DNA of 45,219 nt from Armatimonadota bacterium. Lineage in GTDB: Bacteria > Armatimonadota > UBA5829 > JAUSEB01. The notes under the pieces are model-generated. The model was not told the origin of the DNA. It saw nothing but the letters and a program-made list of their open reading frames with translations, and ran no database searches. Position numbers and translations under genes: made by a program. The stretch spans positions 1 to 45,219 of the forward strand of contig JAUSGG010000240.1 of NCBI GenBank assembly GCA_030649165.1, written 5' to 3'. Shown piece after piece: positions 15,405 to 23,025 of this stretch. How positions within the stretch are numbered: the stretch's first letter is position 1; every line of letters starts with the position of its first letter.

Positions 15405-17342
15405 TCACTTCTTCTCCTCGAGCTTCATCCCGCACTTCGGGCAGTCTTCACCAGCCTTGTGGCTCATAACCTCCGGGTGCATCGGGCACACGTAGGTCTT
15501 CTGCCCCTTCACCGCCGGCTTAGGCATCTGCATCTTGGAGTGATCCATGCCGGGAGCGCGTTTCCCCTCCTTGTGGGAGGGGGCTGGGGGGAGGTCAGAA
15601 CCTTGCGTGCCTGAATGGTCCATCCCGGGCATACTTCCCGCGCCGTGATCCATTCCCGGCATAGCGCCCATCCCCGGCGCCTTGGGCAATTCCTGAGGAC
15701 CATCCTTGCCCCAGTTGGTCGGGAAGACGATATTACCTTCCTTGAGATAAGTGTGTCCCTGATGGATAACCTCGTCCCCATCATTGAGCCCCGACACGAC
15801 CGCGGTTCGCGATCCGTCATCGGCCCCCAGGCTCACATAGACCAGACGCGCTTTCTTGTTGCCCCCGCTGGTCTTGGGCTCCAGTTTCATCTGGCACTTC
15901 CAGCATTTGCCGGGTTTGTCGCTCTTCACCTCCGGGTGCATTGTGCAGTAGTAGGTCATCTTGCCTTTGGGGGCTTCGGATCTGACGACCCAGACCGCGT
16001 TCCGCCCGTTCGTCTCCACGATCGCGCTGCTCGGAACGGTTATCTGGTCCGACTCGGCGGACGCGTCGATCTGCATGGTCACGTAATCCCCTGGAGCCAG
16101 CTTGTGCCCCGCATTATCGACTATGGCCTCTACCACGGACGTGCGGCTGTTCTGGTCCGACTGGGGGGATATCGAGGATACCCTGGTCCTGTACACCAGG
16201 CCGGGGTTCTTGTTGACTCTCGCTGTGACCGGCGCGCCGATCCGGATTCTGGCAATGTCCTGGTCGGCAACGTTCGCCTGCAGCCGCACCTTGTCCATTT
16301 GTACGATGGTCAATACCGCGGTTGAAGAGTTCACCAGTTGGCCGGGGCTGAGGTACCTTTTAGTGATGATTCCGGCGAACCGCGCGCGCAGATAACGATA
16401 GCTGTCTATTGTGGCCGCGGTGGAAACCATCGCCCCGGCCTGCCTTGCCGCCGCTGTCTTTTGGGCGATCTCACCGTACGACCCGCCGACCGCTGCCGCC
16501 GCGGCGCTCGCGCGTTGGCTAGCTACCCGAACCATCGACCGCTTGCTCGAAACCTCGGCTTCCGCCGCCCTTACGTTGGCGCGCGCTTCTTCGAGCATCG
16601 CCTCTTTGTTGTCCGCGTCGGCGTCCGCCGACGCGGCCTGCGCCTTTTCGGACTGATACTCCTGTTTGGACACCGCGCCCACCTTCAGCAGGTTCTCCTC
16701 GCGCCTGATCTCAGCCTGCCAATATTCCTGATTGGCTCTTGCCGCCTTGACTTCGCTCTGGGCTTGGATGACTCCCTTTCGCGTAGCCGCCAAGCGGGCT
16801 TGCGCGGCGACGACCTCGCTTCTGGCCGTCTGAACTTCGCTGACCGCGGCTTCCCGCTCAGAGCTCATTCTGACACTGGCGGACTTGGCGACTGCTATTT
16901 CGGACCCCGCGGCCGCGCGCGCCGCGGTGGCTTCAGCGACCTTTGTCTGCAAATCGGGCGAATCCACTACAGCCAGCAATTTGCCCGCGGGCACACGGTC
17001 GCCGTTATAAACGGTCAGATCCCTCAGCCATCCTTCGACCCTGGGATATATGTTTTGCTCCGTATACGGGGCCACGGACCCGGTATAGGTGACCTTGGCG
17101 CTGAAACTGGAGCGACCAACTACTTCCGTAGCCACCGGTATCGCGCCGACAGGCGGCTTCATTGCGGTCATGTCCATCGCCTGCGCCTCTATGATCGACA
17201 TAGCTCCGGGGTGCTTCACTTTCCAAAGCCTGACGCCGACGTTGGAGACGATCAGTAGAACGATCAGGAGCAAGATACTCCAAACATGCTGTCTCATCCA
17301 TCGTAATGTTGCTGCAAAGCGACTCTGCACCTTATCAACCAC
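15405..17342 (-). CDS. RND efflux periplasmic adaptor with two heavy-metal-binding domains (CusB-like)
   Basis: This is a 645-residue membrane-fusion protein. An N-terminal anchor (about residues 18-35, WSILLLIVLLIVSNVG) is followed by barrel-sandwich and long Ala/Glu-rich hairpin coiled-coil parts and a beta-barrel. It carries two heavy-metal-binding domains with YxCxMHPEV...KCxMKL motifs, one at about residues 460-486 and one at the C-terminus (CPMHPEV...CPKCGMKL). Between them is a Met/His/Gly-rich linker (PGMGAMPGMDHGAGSMPGMD). This suits copper or silver capture in the periplasm and delivery to the pump. GTG at 17342 or GTG at 17330 may start it; GGAGG at 17344-17348 is better spaced for 17330. 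A GC-rich palindromic repeat is embedded in frame at about residues 582-594. Confidence 0.92.
   Translation of the reverse strand: MVDKVQSRFAATLRWMRQHVWSILLLIVLLIVSNVGVRLWKVKHPGAMSIIEAQAMDMTAMKPPVGAIPVATEVVGRSSFSAKVTYTGSVAPYTEQNIYPRVEGWLRDLTVYNGDRVPAGKLLAVVDSPDLQTKVAEATAARAAAGSEIAVAKSASVRMSSEREAAVSEVQTARSEVVAAQARLAATRKGVIQAQSEVKAARANQEYWQAEIRREENLLKVGAVSKQEYQSEKAQAASADADADNKEAMLEEARANVRAAEAEVSSKRSMVRVASQRASAAAAAVGGSYGEIAQKTAAARQAGAMVSTAATIDSYRYLRARFAGIITKRYLSPGQLVNSSTAVLTIVQMDKVRLQANVADQDIARIRIGAPVTARVNKNPGLVYRTRVSSISPQSDQNSRTSVVEAIVDNAGHKLAPGDYVTMQIDASAESDQITVPSSAIVETNGRNAVWVVRSEAPKGKMTYYCTMHPEVKSDKPGKCWKCQMKLEPKTSGGNKKARLVYVSLGADDGSRTAVVSGLNDGDEVIHQGHTYLKEGNIVFPTNWGKDGPQELPKAPGMGAMPGMDHGAGSMPGMDHSGTQGSDLPPAPSHKEGKRAPGMDHSKMQMPKPAVKGQKTYVCPMHPEVMSHKAGEDCPKCGMKLEEKK
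15561..15598 (+). repeat. Palindromic repeat inside the adaptor gene
   Basis: CCCCTCCTTGTGGGAGGGGG then CTGGGGGGAGGTCAG matches the intergenic palindromes of this window. Here it lies within coding sequence and is translated as roughly DLPPAPSHKEGK, between two metal-binding segments. It keeps the reading frame. Confidence 0.7.
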
Positions 17343-17509
17343 CTCCAGCAGGTAGCCTGCTCGGGAATCTCAATGCTTATTATCGGCGCTTCGCCGAGGA
17401 TTTCAACCACCGCCTTTACCAAAGACGGAAGAAGCTCCGAGAGGTTCCAGGTTTTACTTGAGCCAAACAGCGTTTCGCAACGCACGAACACACTCGACCG
17501 TGCCACCAC
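17294..17509 (-). CDS. Possible small open reading frame between DUF2231 and adaptor genes
   Basis: An open frame with protein-like composition (WNLSELLPSLVKAVVEILGE, then PIISIEIPEQATCWRW) fills the gap between the two genes and overlaps the adaptor start by about 50 bases. A GTG at 17509 could start it, but there is no good ribosome binding site. A CCACTA/TAGTGG hairpin lies just upstream. I do not recognise a family. It may be only a chance open frame. Confidence 0.25.
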   Translation of the reverse strand: MVARSSVFVRCETLFGSSKTWNLSELLPSLVKAVVEILGEAPIISIEIPEQATCWRWLIRCRVALQQHYDG

Positions 17510-17528
17510 AATACTAGCGCCACTAAGT

Positions 17529-18032
17529 CTAGTGGTGAGTTTCCCGGTGTACGTCGGGCGCGGTCCCGCCGGTGTGCGGGTCATCGTGGGAACAAGCCCC
17601 GTCATCGTGAACGGCGCTGTGCCCCATCTCTCCTCCGTAGTATCCAGTTGCCACGGTCATCGCCGCGCCTGCGAGAAGAGCTGCCACGTAGACTGAACCG
17701 CGGAAACTCGAACGGTTTCTTTCGGTAACGAACTTCCAGATTATGGCGAACGCAAACAACAATATGGTGGCAATCCCCAGCGCGCGATGCCGCGCCAAGG
17801 CCTCCGCGTGACGAGCCATGTCGGGATCGGTCGCAGCCGCGAGGCCCGCAACGGCTGCGGCAACAGCCGACGCAAGACCTGTAAGCAGCACGTAGGAGGC
17901 CGCGGTCCGCAAGCGGGAATTCCCGAGTGCGCGGCCGGCCACCTCGAATACGGAGCCGGCCGCGAGCAGCGCTATCGGATAGTGAACCAATGCCCTATGT
18001 ACGCCCAGAGCGGTGAACATCCACTGGTCCAT
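17529..18032 (-). CDS. DUF2231-type membrane protein with His-rich tail
   Basis: The 167 residues contain the DUF2231 signature HRALVHYPIALLAAG at the first helix and four predicted membrane helices in all (the last is VYVAALLAGAAMTVATGYYGG). It ends in a His/Asp-rich tail (MGHSAVHDDG, SHDDPHTGG, HRETHH) that could bind metal ions. The start is the ATG at 18032, where GGAGGG lies 4 bases upstream; the frame is open further upstream but has no such site. It sits within the metal-efflux island, 111 bases after the HMA-domain gene. A role in membrane-level metal handling is inferred from the tail and context. Confidence 0.82.
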   Translation of the reverse strand: MDQWMFTALGVHRALVHYPIALLAAGSVFEVAGRALGNSRLRTAASYVLLTGLASAVAAAVAGLAAATDPDMARHAEALARHRALGIATILLFAFAIIWKFVTERNRSSFRGSVYVAALLAGAAMTVATGYYGGEMGHSAVHDDGACSHDDPHTGGTAPDVHRETHH

Positions 18033-18143
18033 GTTGCCCTCCGTGATCAACTGTCTGATAGTCGTAGGTCGCCGCCATGTCGGGATCGGCAGCGCGGTAC
18101 GGCGGCGTTGCCGCAACTTCGACTGCAGCAGGTTCGTACACAT

Positions 18144-18779
18144 TCATTCCCTGACGCCGAAAGGATGTCCTTCGTGAATAGGCTCCGTCTCCGCAACTGC
18201 TTTCTTGAGCGTCGAAGCATCGGTTTTCGCCGGATCAAAGGTGATCTTCGCCTCCGCGGGGTTGACGCTTACCGATGCCGTAGCCACTCCAGGAGCCGAC
18301 TTGAGGCTCTCCTGCAGCTTGTCGGCGCACGCGCCGCACATTAATCCCGTGATCTTGAACTTGACGGTCTGCAAGTTGCCGGCGGGGGAGGCGTCCGCTG
18401 CGCCCGCGACGAGCTTTTGCAGGATTATCCGTCCCTTGGCTCCGGCTGTCATTATGGCCGTAACTGTGTCACCGACTTTGGTCTTCCTTATCTGATCGGC
18501 TCCAACTTCGACTCCAAGTGGAACGTCGAGGCGCAGAGACACGGTGCGGGTCTTAGCGTTGATTGCCAGCACGGTCCCAGTCACCTTCAACTCTCGCTTC
18601 TCTCCTCCGGCTGTGCCCACGTGCGATCCTTGGTCGCCGTCACCGCCGTGGGACATACCGGGCATACTGCACTGTGCGTAGGCGCGGCCTATAGACGGTG
18701 AAAACCACACGACCACCGCAAGGATCAGCACGGCCATTGCCACTGCAAGCGATAGAGACAGTCGATTTCGCAAAAACAT
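18144..18779 (-). CDS. Exported metal-binding protein with CusF-like and HMA domains
   Basis: This 211-residue protein has an N-terminal anchor or signal (SLSLAVAMAVLILAVVVWF) and a Met/His-rich segment (CSMPGMSHGGDGD). A beta-rich CusF-like part follows (KVTGTVLAINAKTRTVSLRL). A C-terminal heavy-metal-associated domain carries the metal-binding MCGAC motif and the usual VNPAEAKITFDPAKT strand. The start is the ATG at 18779 with AGGAG 9 bases upstream. It is the first gene of the minus-strand metal island, and its copper-chaperone-like make-up is the best clue that the island handles Cu(I)/Ag(I). Confidence 0.87.
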   Translation of the reverse strand: MFLRNRLSLSLAVAMAVLILAVVVWFSPSIGRAYAQCSMPGMSHGGDGDQGSHVGTAGGEKRELKVTGTVLAINAKTRTVSLRLDVPLGVEVGADQIRKTKVGDTVTAIMTAGAKGRIILQKLVAGAADASPAGNLQTVKFKITGLMCGACADKLQESLKSAPGVATASVSVNPAEAKITFDPAKTDASTLKKAVAETEPIHEGHPFGVRE

Positions 18780-18812
18780 GTTGTCAGACTCCTTTCGGTC
18801 CGGAAATGTGTT

Positions 18813-18867
18813 ATGGAGCGGTGGCTGACTTGCCTGTACTGCGCGCGTCGCTGGGCCGCCGCTCCAT
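18813..18867. promoter_or_regulatory. Inverted repeat upstream of the metal island
   Basis: ATGGAGCGG (18813-18821) recurs inverted as CCGCTCCAT (18859-18867), a perfect 9-base repeat spaced by 37 bases, 34 bases upstream of the first gene. It could be an operator or a leader hairpin for the efflux operon. No CsoR- or CueR-like motif is recognised. Confidence 0.35.
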
Positions 18868-19124
18868 GTTTGGACGGGGAGGAGATCGCGCGTGGGTAAC
18901 TTGCGCAAGCCTCCCTACGCTTTCAAAGACGCGCGGAATTCAGACTGGTTCCAGGATTTTTCGAGGTTCCGTCCAGCTCAGTCGTGCGCCACGTGGCGAC
19001 TGCTTCGCCGTAGTGCGACGCAGCGACCAACGCAAGAATTCATTGGTAGCGCTACATATATAACCCGCAACCAGAGGCTGCGCCTTCACGTCTTCTCAAG
19101 CGAGGGACAATGCGCACAGACAGG
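18868..19124. other. Gene-free region upstream of the metal island
   Basis: I see no gene here. On the minus strand, TATATA near 19060 is a possible -10 element, but no -35 partner at the right distance is convincing. The region separates the divergent metal island and the regulator at 19524. Confidence 0.3.
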
Positions 19125-19412
19125 GTGACAGTTCAGTCTTCCGGGAATCGTCATTTCGAGCAGCCGACCCCGCAGGCGGGGATATTTCGGAAAGGAACCA
19201 CCCCGGTGTTTCGGGATTTGAGGGTTGGGCGTCATACGGAGGCTATAGCAGACAACTTCGGGTCCCAACCCGGAAATCCCGAAACTGGGCGCTTTCTTAG
19301 GAGCGGAGCGCCGGCGGAGTCGAGAAATCTGCTTTTTAGCGTGACGCAACCGGAAAAAGCGGATTCCTCCACTTCGGTCGGAATGACATTCCCGCGGAAC
19401 CGAACTCACTCC
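19125..19412. repeat. Structured dispersed repeat, copy 2 (with ~240-bp core)
   Basis: It starts with GTGACAGTTCAG and ends near CCGAACTCACTCC, degenerate forms of the termini of copy 1. The core (19147-19386) matches copy 1 closely along its length, including the GGTTGGG / CCCAACC internal hairpin and the CTTCGGTCGGAATGACA end. It lies between divergent genes. 19413-19523 shows no gene. Confidence 0.75.
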
Positions 19413-19523
19413 AGACAGGCTCTACCCGTGCGCCAATCATCGTAGTTCCTTGAGGTGGGTATCCTTTACATCAGGGTGCGCTCCGCGCAGCCGTCGAGGC
19501 GCGGGCCGTGAGGAGACGATTTC

Positions 19524-20477
19524 ATGAGACTCATTCTGAATCTGACAGTCATCGTTGCGGTAGTTGTTGGGCTCGTGTATGCCACAGTGGCATGGGCTTG
19601 CCTCACGAAGTTCTCTGAGGTTATGACGTCGGTCGACGGCGGAGCCGGTAGAGCGTCCGGCCTGCGTCGCAGTGCGCCGATGACTGAAGTGCACAGGTAC
19701 TTCATGGGCGGCGCGGCTCTGGTAATAGTAATCCCCGGCTTGGCGCTGGCCCTCTTGCTCAAGCGCCGGGTGGTGAACCCGATCGATCGTTTGTCGAGAA
19801 CAGCCGCCGAAATAGGCTCCGGCCGGTTGGACCAGTCGCCGACGCACTGGCCAAAGGATGAGATTGGAGATCTCGGACGTTCGATCGAGCAGATGAGATC
19901 AGCTTTGTCCAGTGACAAACAAATGCTCATGGAATCGGAACGCGAGAAACGACAGTTCTACCGGAACACGATTTTCGCCGTGACCGGGGGCAGATTGGTC
20001 CTTTGCGAACGAGAGGAGATCATCGCTTTACTCGGGGAACCTCGCGCGTCGGTGTTTCTTGGCGCGCCCGAAGACCTCGAAGCGGTAAGACGGATGGCCC
20101 GGCTGGCTGTCCATGAAATCGGGATGAATGAGGAGAGGACCGATTCCTTGGTACTCAGTGTGGGCGAGGCGGCGGAGAACGCACTGAAACACGCGCACGG
20201 CGCGAACGTGAGCGCCTATATTGACGGAAGAGTGGTCCGACTCTCAATAGCCGACGAGGGTAGCGGAATCGATACACTGATAATACCAAAGGCCACTCTT
20301 GAGCGAGGGTTCTCCACGAAGGTTTCTCTGGGCATGGGCTACTCTCTGATGCTGGAACTGGCAGACAAGGTCTACCTTGCTACGGGGAAGGCCGGCACGA
20401 TGGTGGTAATAGAAATGGCGGCCGAGCCACCCTCAGAAGGTCCCGGGTCCCTGATATCTGCCTGGGAGGCAATCTAG
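19524..20477 (+). CDS. Membrane HAMP protein with RsbW-like ATPase/anti-sigma kinase domain
   Basis: The 317 residues have two membrane segments (about 4-26 and 60-79) flanking a short exported loop. A HAMP linker follows (NPIDRLSRTAAEIGSGRL to DEIGDLGRSIEQM). The C-terminal HATPase_c_2 domain of the RsbW/SpoIIAB type has an N-box (GEAAENALKHAHG), a G1 box (IADEGSGID) and a closing GMGYSLMLELADKV segment. There is no histidine phosphoacceptor domain, so a serine kinase/anti-sigma role is more likely than a classical sensor kinase. Possible partners are STAS proteins such as the one at 39991. GGAG lies 9 bases before the ATG. Confidence 0.85.
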   Translation: MRLILNLTVIVAVVVGLVYATVAWACLTKFSEVMTSVDGGAGRASGLRRSAPMTEVHRYFMGGAALVIVIPGLALALLLKRRVVNPIDRLSRTAAEIGSGRLDQSPTHWPKDEIGDLGRSIEQMRSALSSDKQMLMESEREKRQFYRNTIFAVTGGRLVLCEREEIIALLGEPRASVFLGAPEDLEAVRRMARLAVHEIGMNEERTDSLVLSVGEAAENALKHAHGANVSAYIDGRVVRLSIADEGSGIDTLIIPKATLERGFSTKVSLGMGYSLMLELADKVYLATGKAGTMVVIEMAAEPPSEGPGSLISAWEAI

Positions 20478-20545
20478 CGCTTAGTTGCGTGAACTATGGT
20501 CGGAAGCGGGATACGTTCCCGCAATGCCGAACCCACACCTGCGCG

Positions 20546-20696
20546 CCTTGACTGGTAACAGTTCAGGATTATGGAGTACGTTCGTCGTCCTCTCACCGCC
20601 CTCGGCGGAACACGAGCGTAATCCCCTCTCCCTTGACGAGAGAGGGTTAGGGTGAGGGTGAAATCCGCTCCCCACTCCTGAACTCTTACCTTGACT
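20546..20696. repeat. Mobile-like element with terminal inverted repeats and 8-bp target duplication
   Basis: The left end GGTAACAGTTCAGGA (20554-20568) and right end TCCTGAACTCTTACC (20676-20690) match 14 of 15 when one is reversed. Both sides are bordered by CCTTGACT (20546-20553 and 20689-20696), with the right copy sharing two bases with the terminus. The ~135-bp interior holds the CTCTCCCTTG palindrome family and no gene. This is the clearest MITE-like copy in the window. The rest of 20478-20545 is featureless apart from GCGGGATACGTTCCCGC (20507-20523). Confidence 0.75.
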
Positions 20697-20720
20697 GCCG
20701 GGGACATGGCGGCCCATAAT
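20691..20720 (+). promoter_or_regulatory. Possible promoter of the LUD fusion gene
   Basis: TTGACT (20691-20696), 18 bases, then CATAAT (20715-20720). A second -10-like TATAGA is at 20724-20729, only 8 bases from the ATG, which lacks a Shine-Dalgarno sequence. The TTGACT is part of the duplication that flanks the adjacent repeat element. Confidence 0.4.
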
Positions 20721-20737
20721 AAATATAGAGAACCCTC

Positions 20738-22894
20738 ATGACTAACCAACGCAAGAGAATCAGGCAAGCGATACAGGACCCTTATCTTCAACTCGCGCTC
20801 GAAAGGTCCGCGAATGCCTATTCCGCCGCCCGCGCCGCGGGCATGCAAAGCGTCGATTTCGAGAAGCAGCGAGATGAAGTGCGCGGAATCAAAGAGCGGT
20901 GCATTTCCCGCCTGCCCGAGCTTTTCGACAGGTTCAAGCTCGAAGCCGAACAGGTAAACGCGGTTGTCTACGAGGCAAACACCCCGGAAGACGCCAACCG
21001 CTACATCGCCGAGTTGGCCAAGAACCGCGGCGTTGAGCTAATAGTAAAGTCGAAGTCGATGCTCACCGAGGAGATCGGGCTAAATGCCCATCTCGAGTCC
21101 GCCGGGATGAAGGTCATCGAGACAGACCTCGGCGAGTGGATCATCCAGTTGGCGCACGAAAAGCCCTCCCATTTCACCCAACCCGCCGCGCACAAGACTC
21201 GCGAGGAGATCGCAGAGCTATTCTCGAAAGTGGTTGGCCGGAAGCTGGAACCTAACATCCCCGACCTCGTTGAAGTGGCAAGAACCGAGCTCCGCCGCGC
21301 GTTTGTGGAAGCGCAGATGGGCATCTCCGGCGCGAACATCGCAATCGCCGAAACCGGCTCGCTAGTGATAGTTACAAACGAGGGAAACAGCCGGCTCGTC
21401 ACCACGCTTCCTCCTATTCACGTCGCGGTTGTGGGCCGTGAGAAACTGGTCGAGAGCCTCGACGACGCCAATGCCATCATCAAGCTCCTTGCCCGCAGCG
21501 GCACCGGCCAGAAGATGACGGCCTATGTCTCGTACATAACCGGCCCCAGCAGGACCACCGATATCGAGAAAACCCTCGCCCTGGGCGTGCACGGCCCCAA
21601 GGAGCTTCACATCGTCTTTGTGGACAACGGGCGGTCCGAGATGCGCGAGGACGAGGACTGCGCCGAAGCCCTCTATTGCCTCAAGTGTGGGGCCTGCCTG
21701 AACGTCTGTCCTCCCTACCGCGCGGTCGGAGGCCACGTTTACGGCAATTCCTACATCGGTGGAATAGGGGCGGTTGTGACGAGCTTCCATCGCAACATTG
21801 ACGAAGCGGAGGAAACCCTTGGCCTCTGCAACGGCTGCCGAATGTGCGTCTCAGTGTGCCCGGCGGAGATCGACACGCCCGGTATGACCATAGCGCTCAG
21901 GGAACGAATTGTCGACAAACGGGGACTCGGGGCCGCTGATAGACTCAAGTTCCGCATGTTCGGCGACCTCGCGACTCTGGAAACTGCCGCCCGAATGGCC
22001 CGCGCCGCCCGAATTCCGATGCTGCTCGCCAAACCGTTCGTAAACCAGACCTCCGTTGCGCCCAACTATTTGCGAATGGGCCTGGCGTTCTCAGGCTCGC
22101 CGCTTCGGAAACGGATTCCGAATCTGATAAAACCCGCCGGCAAGAGCGTCGCGCGCGCTGCGTTCTTCGCCGGCTGTCTGATAGACGCCATGTACCCGGA
22201 GATAGGGGAGGCCGTCTGCGATGTGCTTGTGCGGATGGGCGTCGAAGTGGCGTTTCCCGCCGAACAAACCTGCTGCGGGGCGCCGATGATCTACGCCGGG
22301 GATCGCGAAACCGCCAAGGGCCTGGCCATAAAGAATGTTGCGGCCCTGGCCGACGCCGACTATGTCATCACCGCCTGCCCGACCTGCGCCGTAGCCCTGA
22401 GAGAAGATATGACCCGTCTTGTCAAAGGCACGGAGTTCGAGGAACAATCGCGCGCAATAGCCGCGAAAGTAAAGGATTTCAACGAATTCCTGCTCAACGT
22501 TCTACAGGCAGGGGAGGGGATTTCCGCCCTGATCGCATCCGAGGAGAAAGCGCGCGTCACGTACCATGACCCGTGTCATCTGAAACGCGGACTGGGTATA
22601 AGCGCGGAGCCAAGGTCGATGCTGCAACTGGCAGGGCTCGACCTTGTCGAGATGCCCGAATCCGACGTCTGCTGCGGTTTCGCCGGAAGCTACTCCTTCA
22701 AATACCCGGACATCTCCGAGTCGATCCTCCGCCGCAAGATCGAAAACGTCCGGTCCGTCGAGCCGCAAATCGTCGCCACCGACTGCCCCGGCTGCGTCTT
22801 CCACCTCCGCGGCGGCATGGCAACCTACTCCTGCCCGGCGCAGGTGAAGCACACGGCGGAGATCATCGCCGAGCGACTGAAGAGCGAACCCTGA
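20738..22894 (+). CDS. LUD-domain / 4Fe-4S / cysteine-rich (CCG) fusion oxidoreductase, LutB+LutA-like
   Basis: The 718 residues join parts that are separate proteins in lactate-utilisation systems. Residues ~60-290 are a LUD domain (NIAIAETGSLVIVTNEGNSRL). Two 4Fe-4S clusters follow, CLKCGACLNVCPPYR near 314 and CNGCRMCVSVCPAEI near 362. Two CCG domains come last (CCGAPM near 511 and DVCCGFAG near 644, with HDPCHL before the second), like LutA or the GlcF subunit. It probably oxidises L-lactate or another 2-hydroxyacid at the membrane and feeds the quinone pool or another carrier. No LutC or FAD subunit gene is adjacent. The ATG at 20738 lacks a clear ribosome binding site. Confidence 0.9.
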   Translation: MTNQRKRIRQAIQDPYLQLALERSANAYSAARAAGMQSVDFEKQRDEVRGIKERCISRLPELFDRFKLEAEQVNAVVYEANTPEDANRYIAELAKNRGVELIVKSKSMLTEEIGLNAHLESAGMKVIETDLGEWIIQLAHEKPSHFTQPAAHKTREEIAELFSKVVGRKLEPNIPDLVEVARTELRRAFVEAQMGISGANIAIAETGSLVIVTNEGNSRLVTTLPPIHVAVVGREKLVESLDDANAIIKLLARSGTGQKMTAYVSYITGPSRTTDIEKTLALGVHGPKELHIVFVDNGRSEMREDEDCAEALYCLKCGACLNVCPPYRAVGGHVYGNSYIGGIGAVVTSFHRNIDEAEETLGLCNGCRMCVSVCPAEIDTPGMTIALRERIVDKRGLGAADRLKFRMFGDLATLETAARMARAARIPMLLAKPFVNQTSVAPNYLRMGLAFSGSPLRKRIPNLIKPAGKSVARAAFFAGCLIDAMYPEIGEAVCDVLVRMGVEVAFPAEQTCCGAPMIYAGDRETAKGLAIKNVAALADADYVITACPTCAVALREDMTRLVKGTEFEEQSRAIAAKVKDFNEFLLNVLQAGEGISALIASEEKARVTYHDPCHLKRGLGISAEPRSMLQLAGLDLVEMPESDVCCGFAGSYSFKYPDISESILRRKIENVRSVEPQIVATDCPGCVFHLRGGMATYSCPAQVKHTAEIIAERLKSEP

Positions 22895-22912
22895 AACCCT
22901 AAGACCCTACAA

Positions 22913-22939
22913 TCCCTCCAGGTATGATACCTGGAGGGA
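22913..22939. terminator. Hairpin terminator-like palindrome between convergent genes
   Basis: TCCCTCCAGGTAT and ATACCTGGAGGGA form a perfect 13-base palindrome around one G, followed by CAGAAGCTTTTAT. It lies between the convergent LUD-fusion and lon genes and could end transcription from both sides. Confidence 0.6.
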
Positions 22940-22947
22940 CAGAAGCT

Positions 22948-23009
22948 TTTATCCGCGTTCATCGGTGTTTATCTGTGTTCATCTGCGTTTATCTGTGTTC
23001 ATCTGCGTT
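22948..23009. repeat. 20-bp tandem repeat, three units
   Basis: TTTATCTGTGTTCATCTGCG occurs twice exactly (22968-22987, 22988-23007), preceded by a variant unit TTTATCCGCGTTCATCGGTG (22948-22967). It sits between the terminator-like palindrome and the end of lon. Confidence 0.85.
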
Positions 23010-23025
23010 CTTCCCTGAACCGAGG

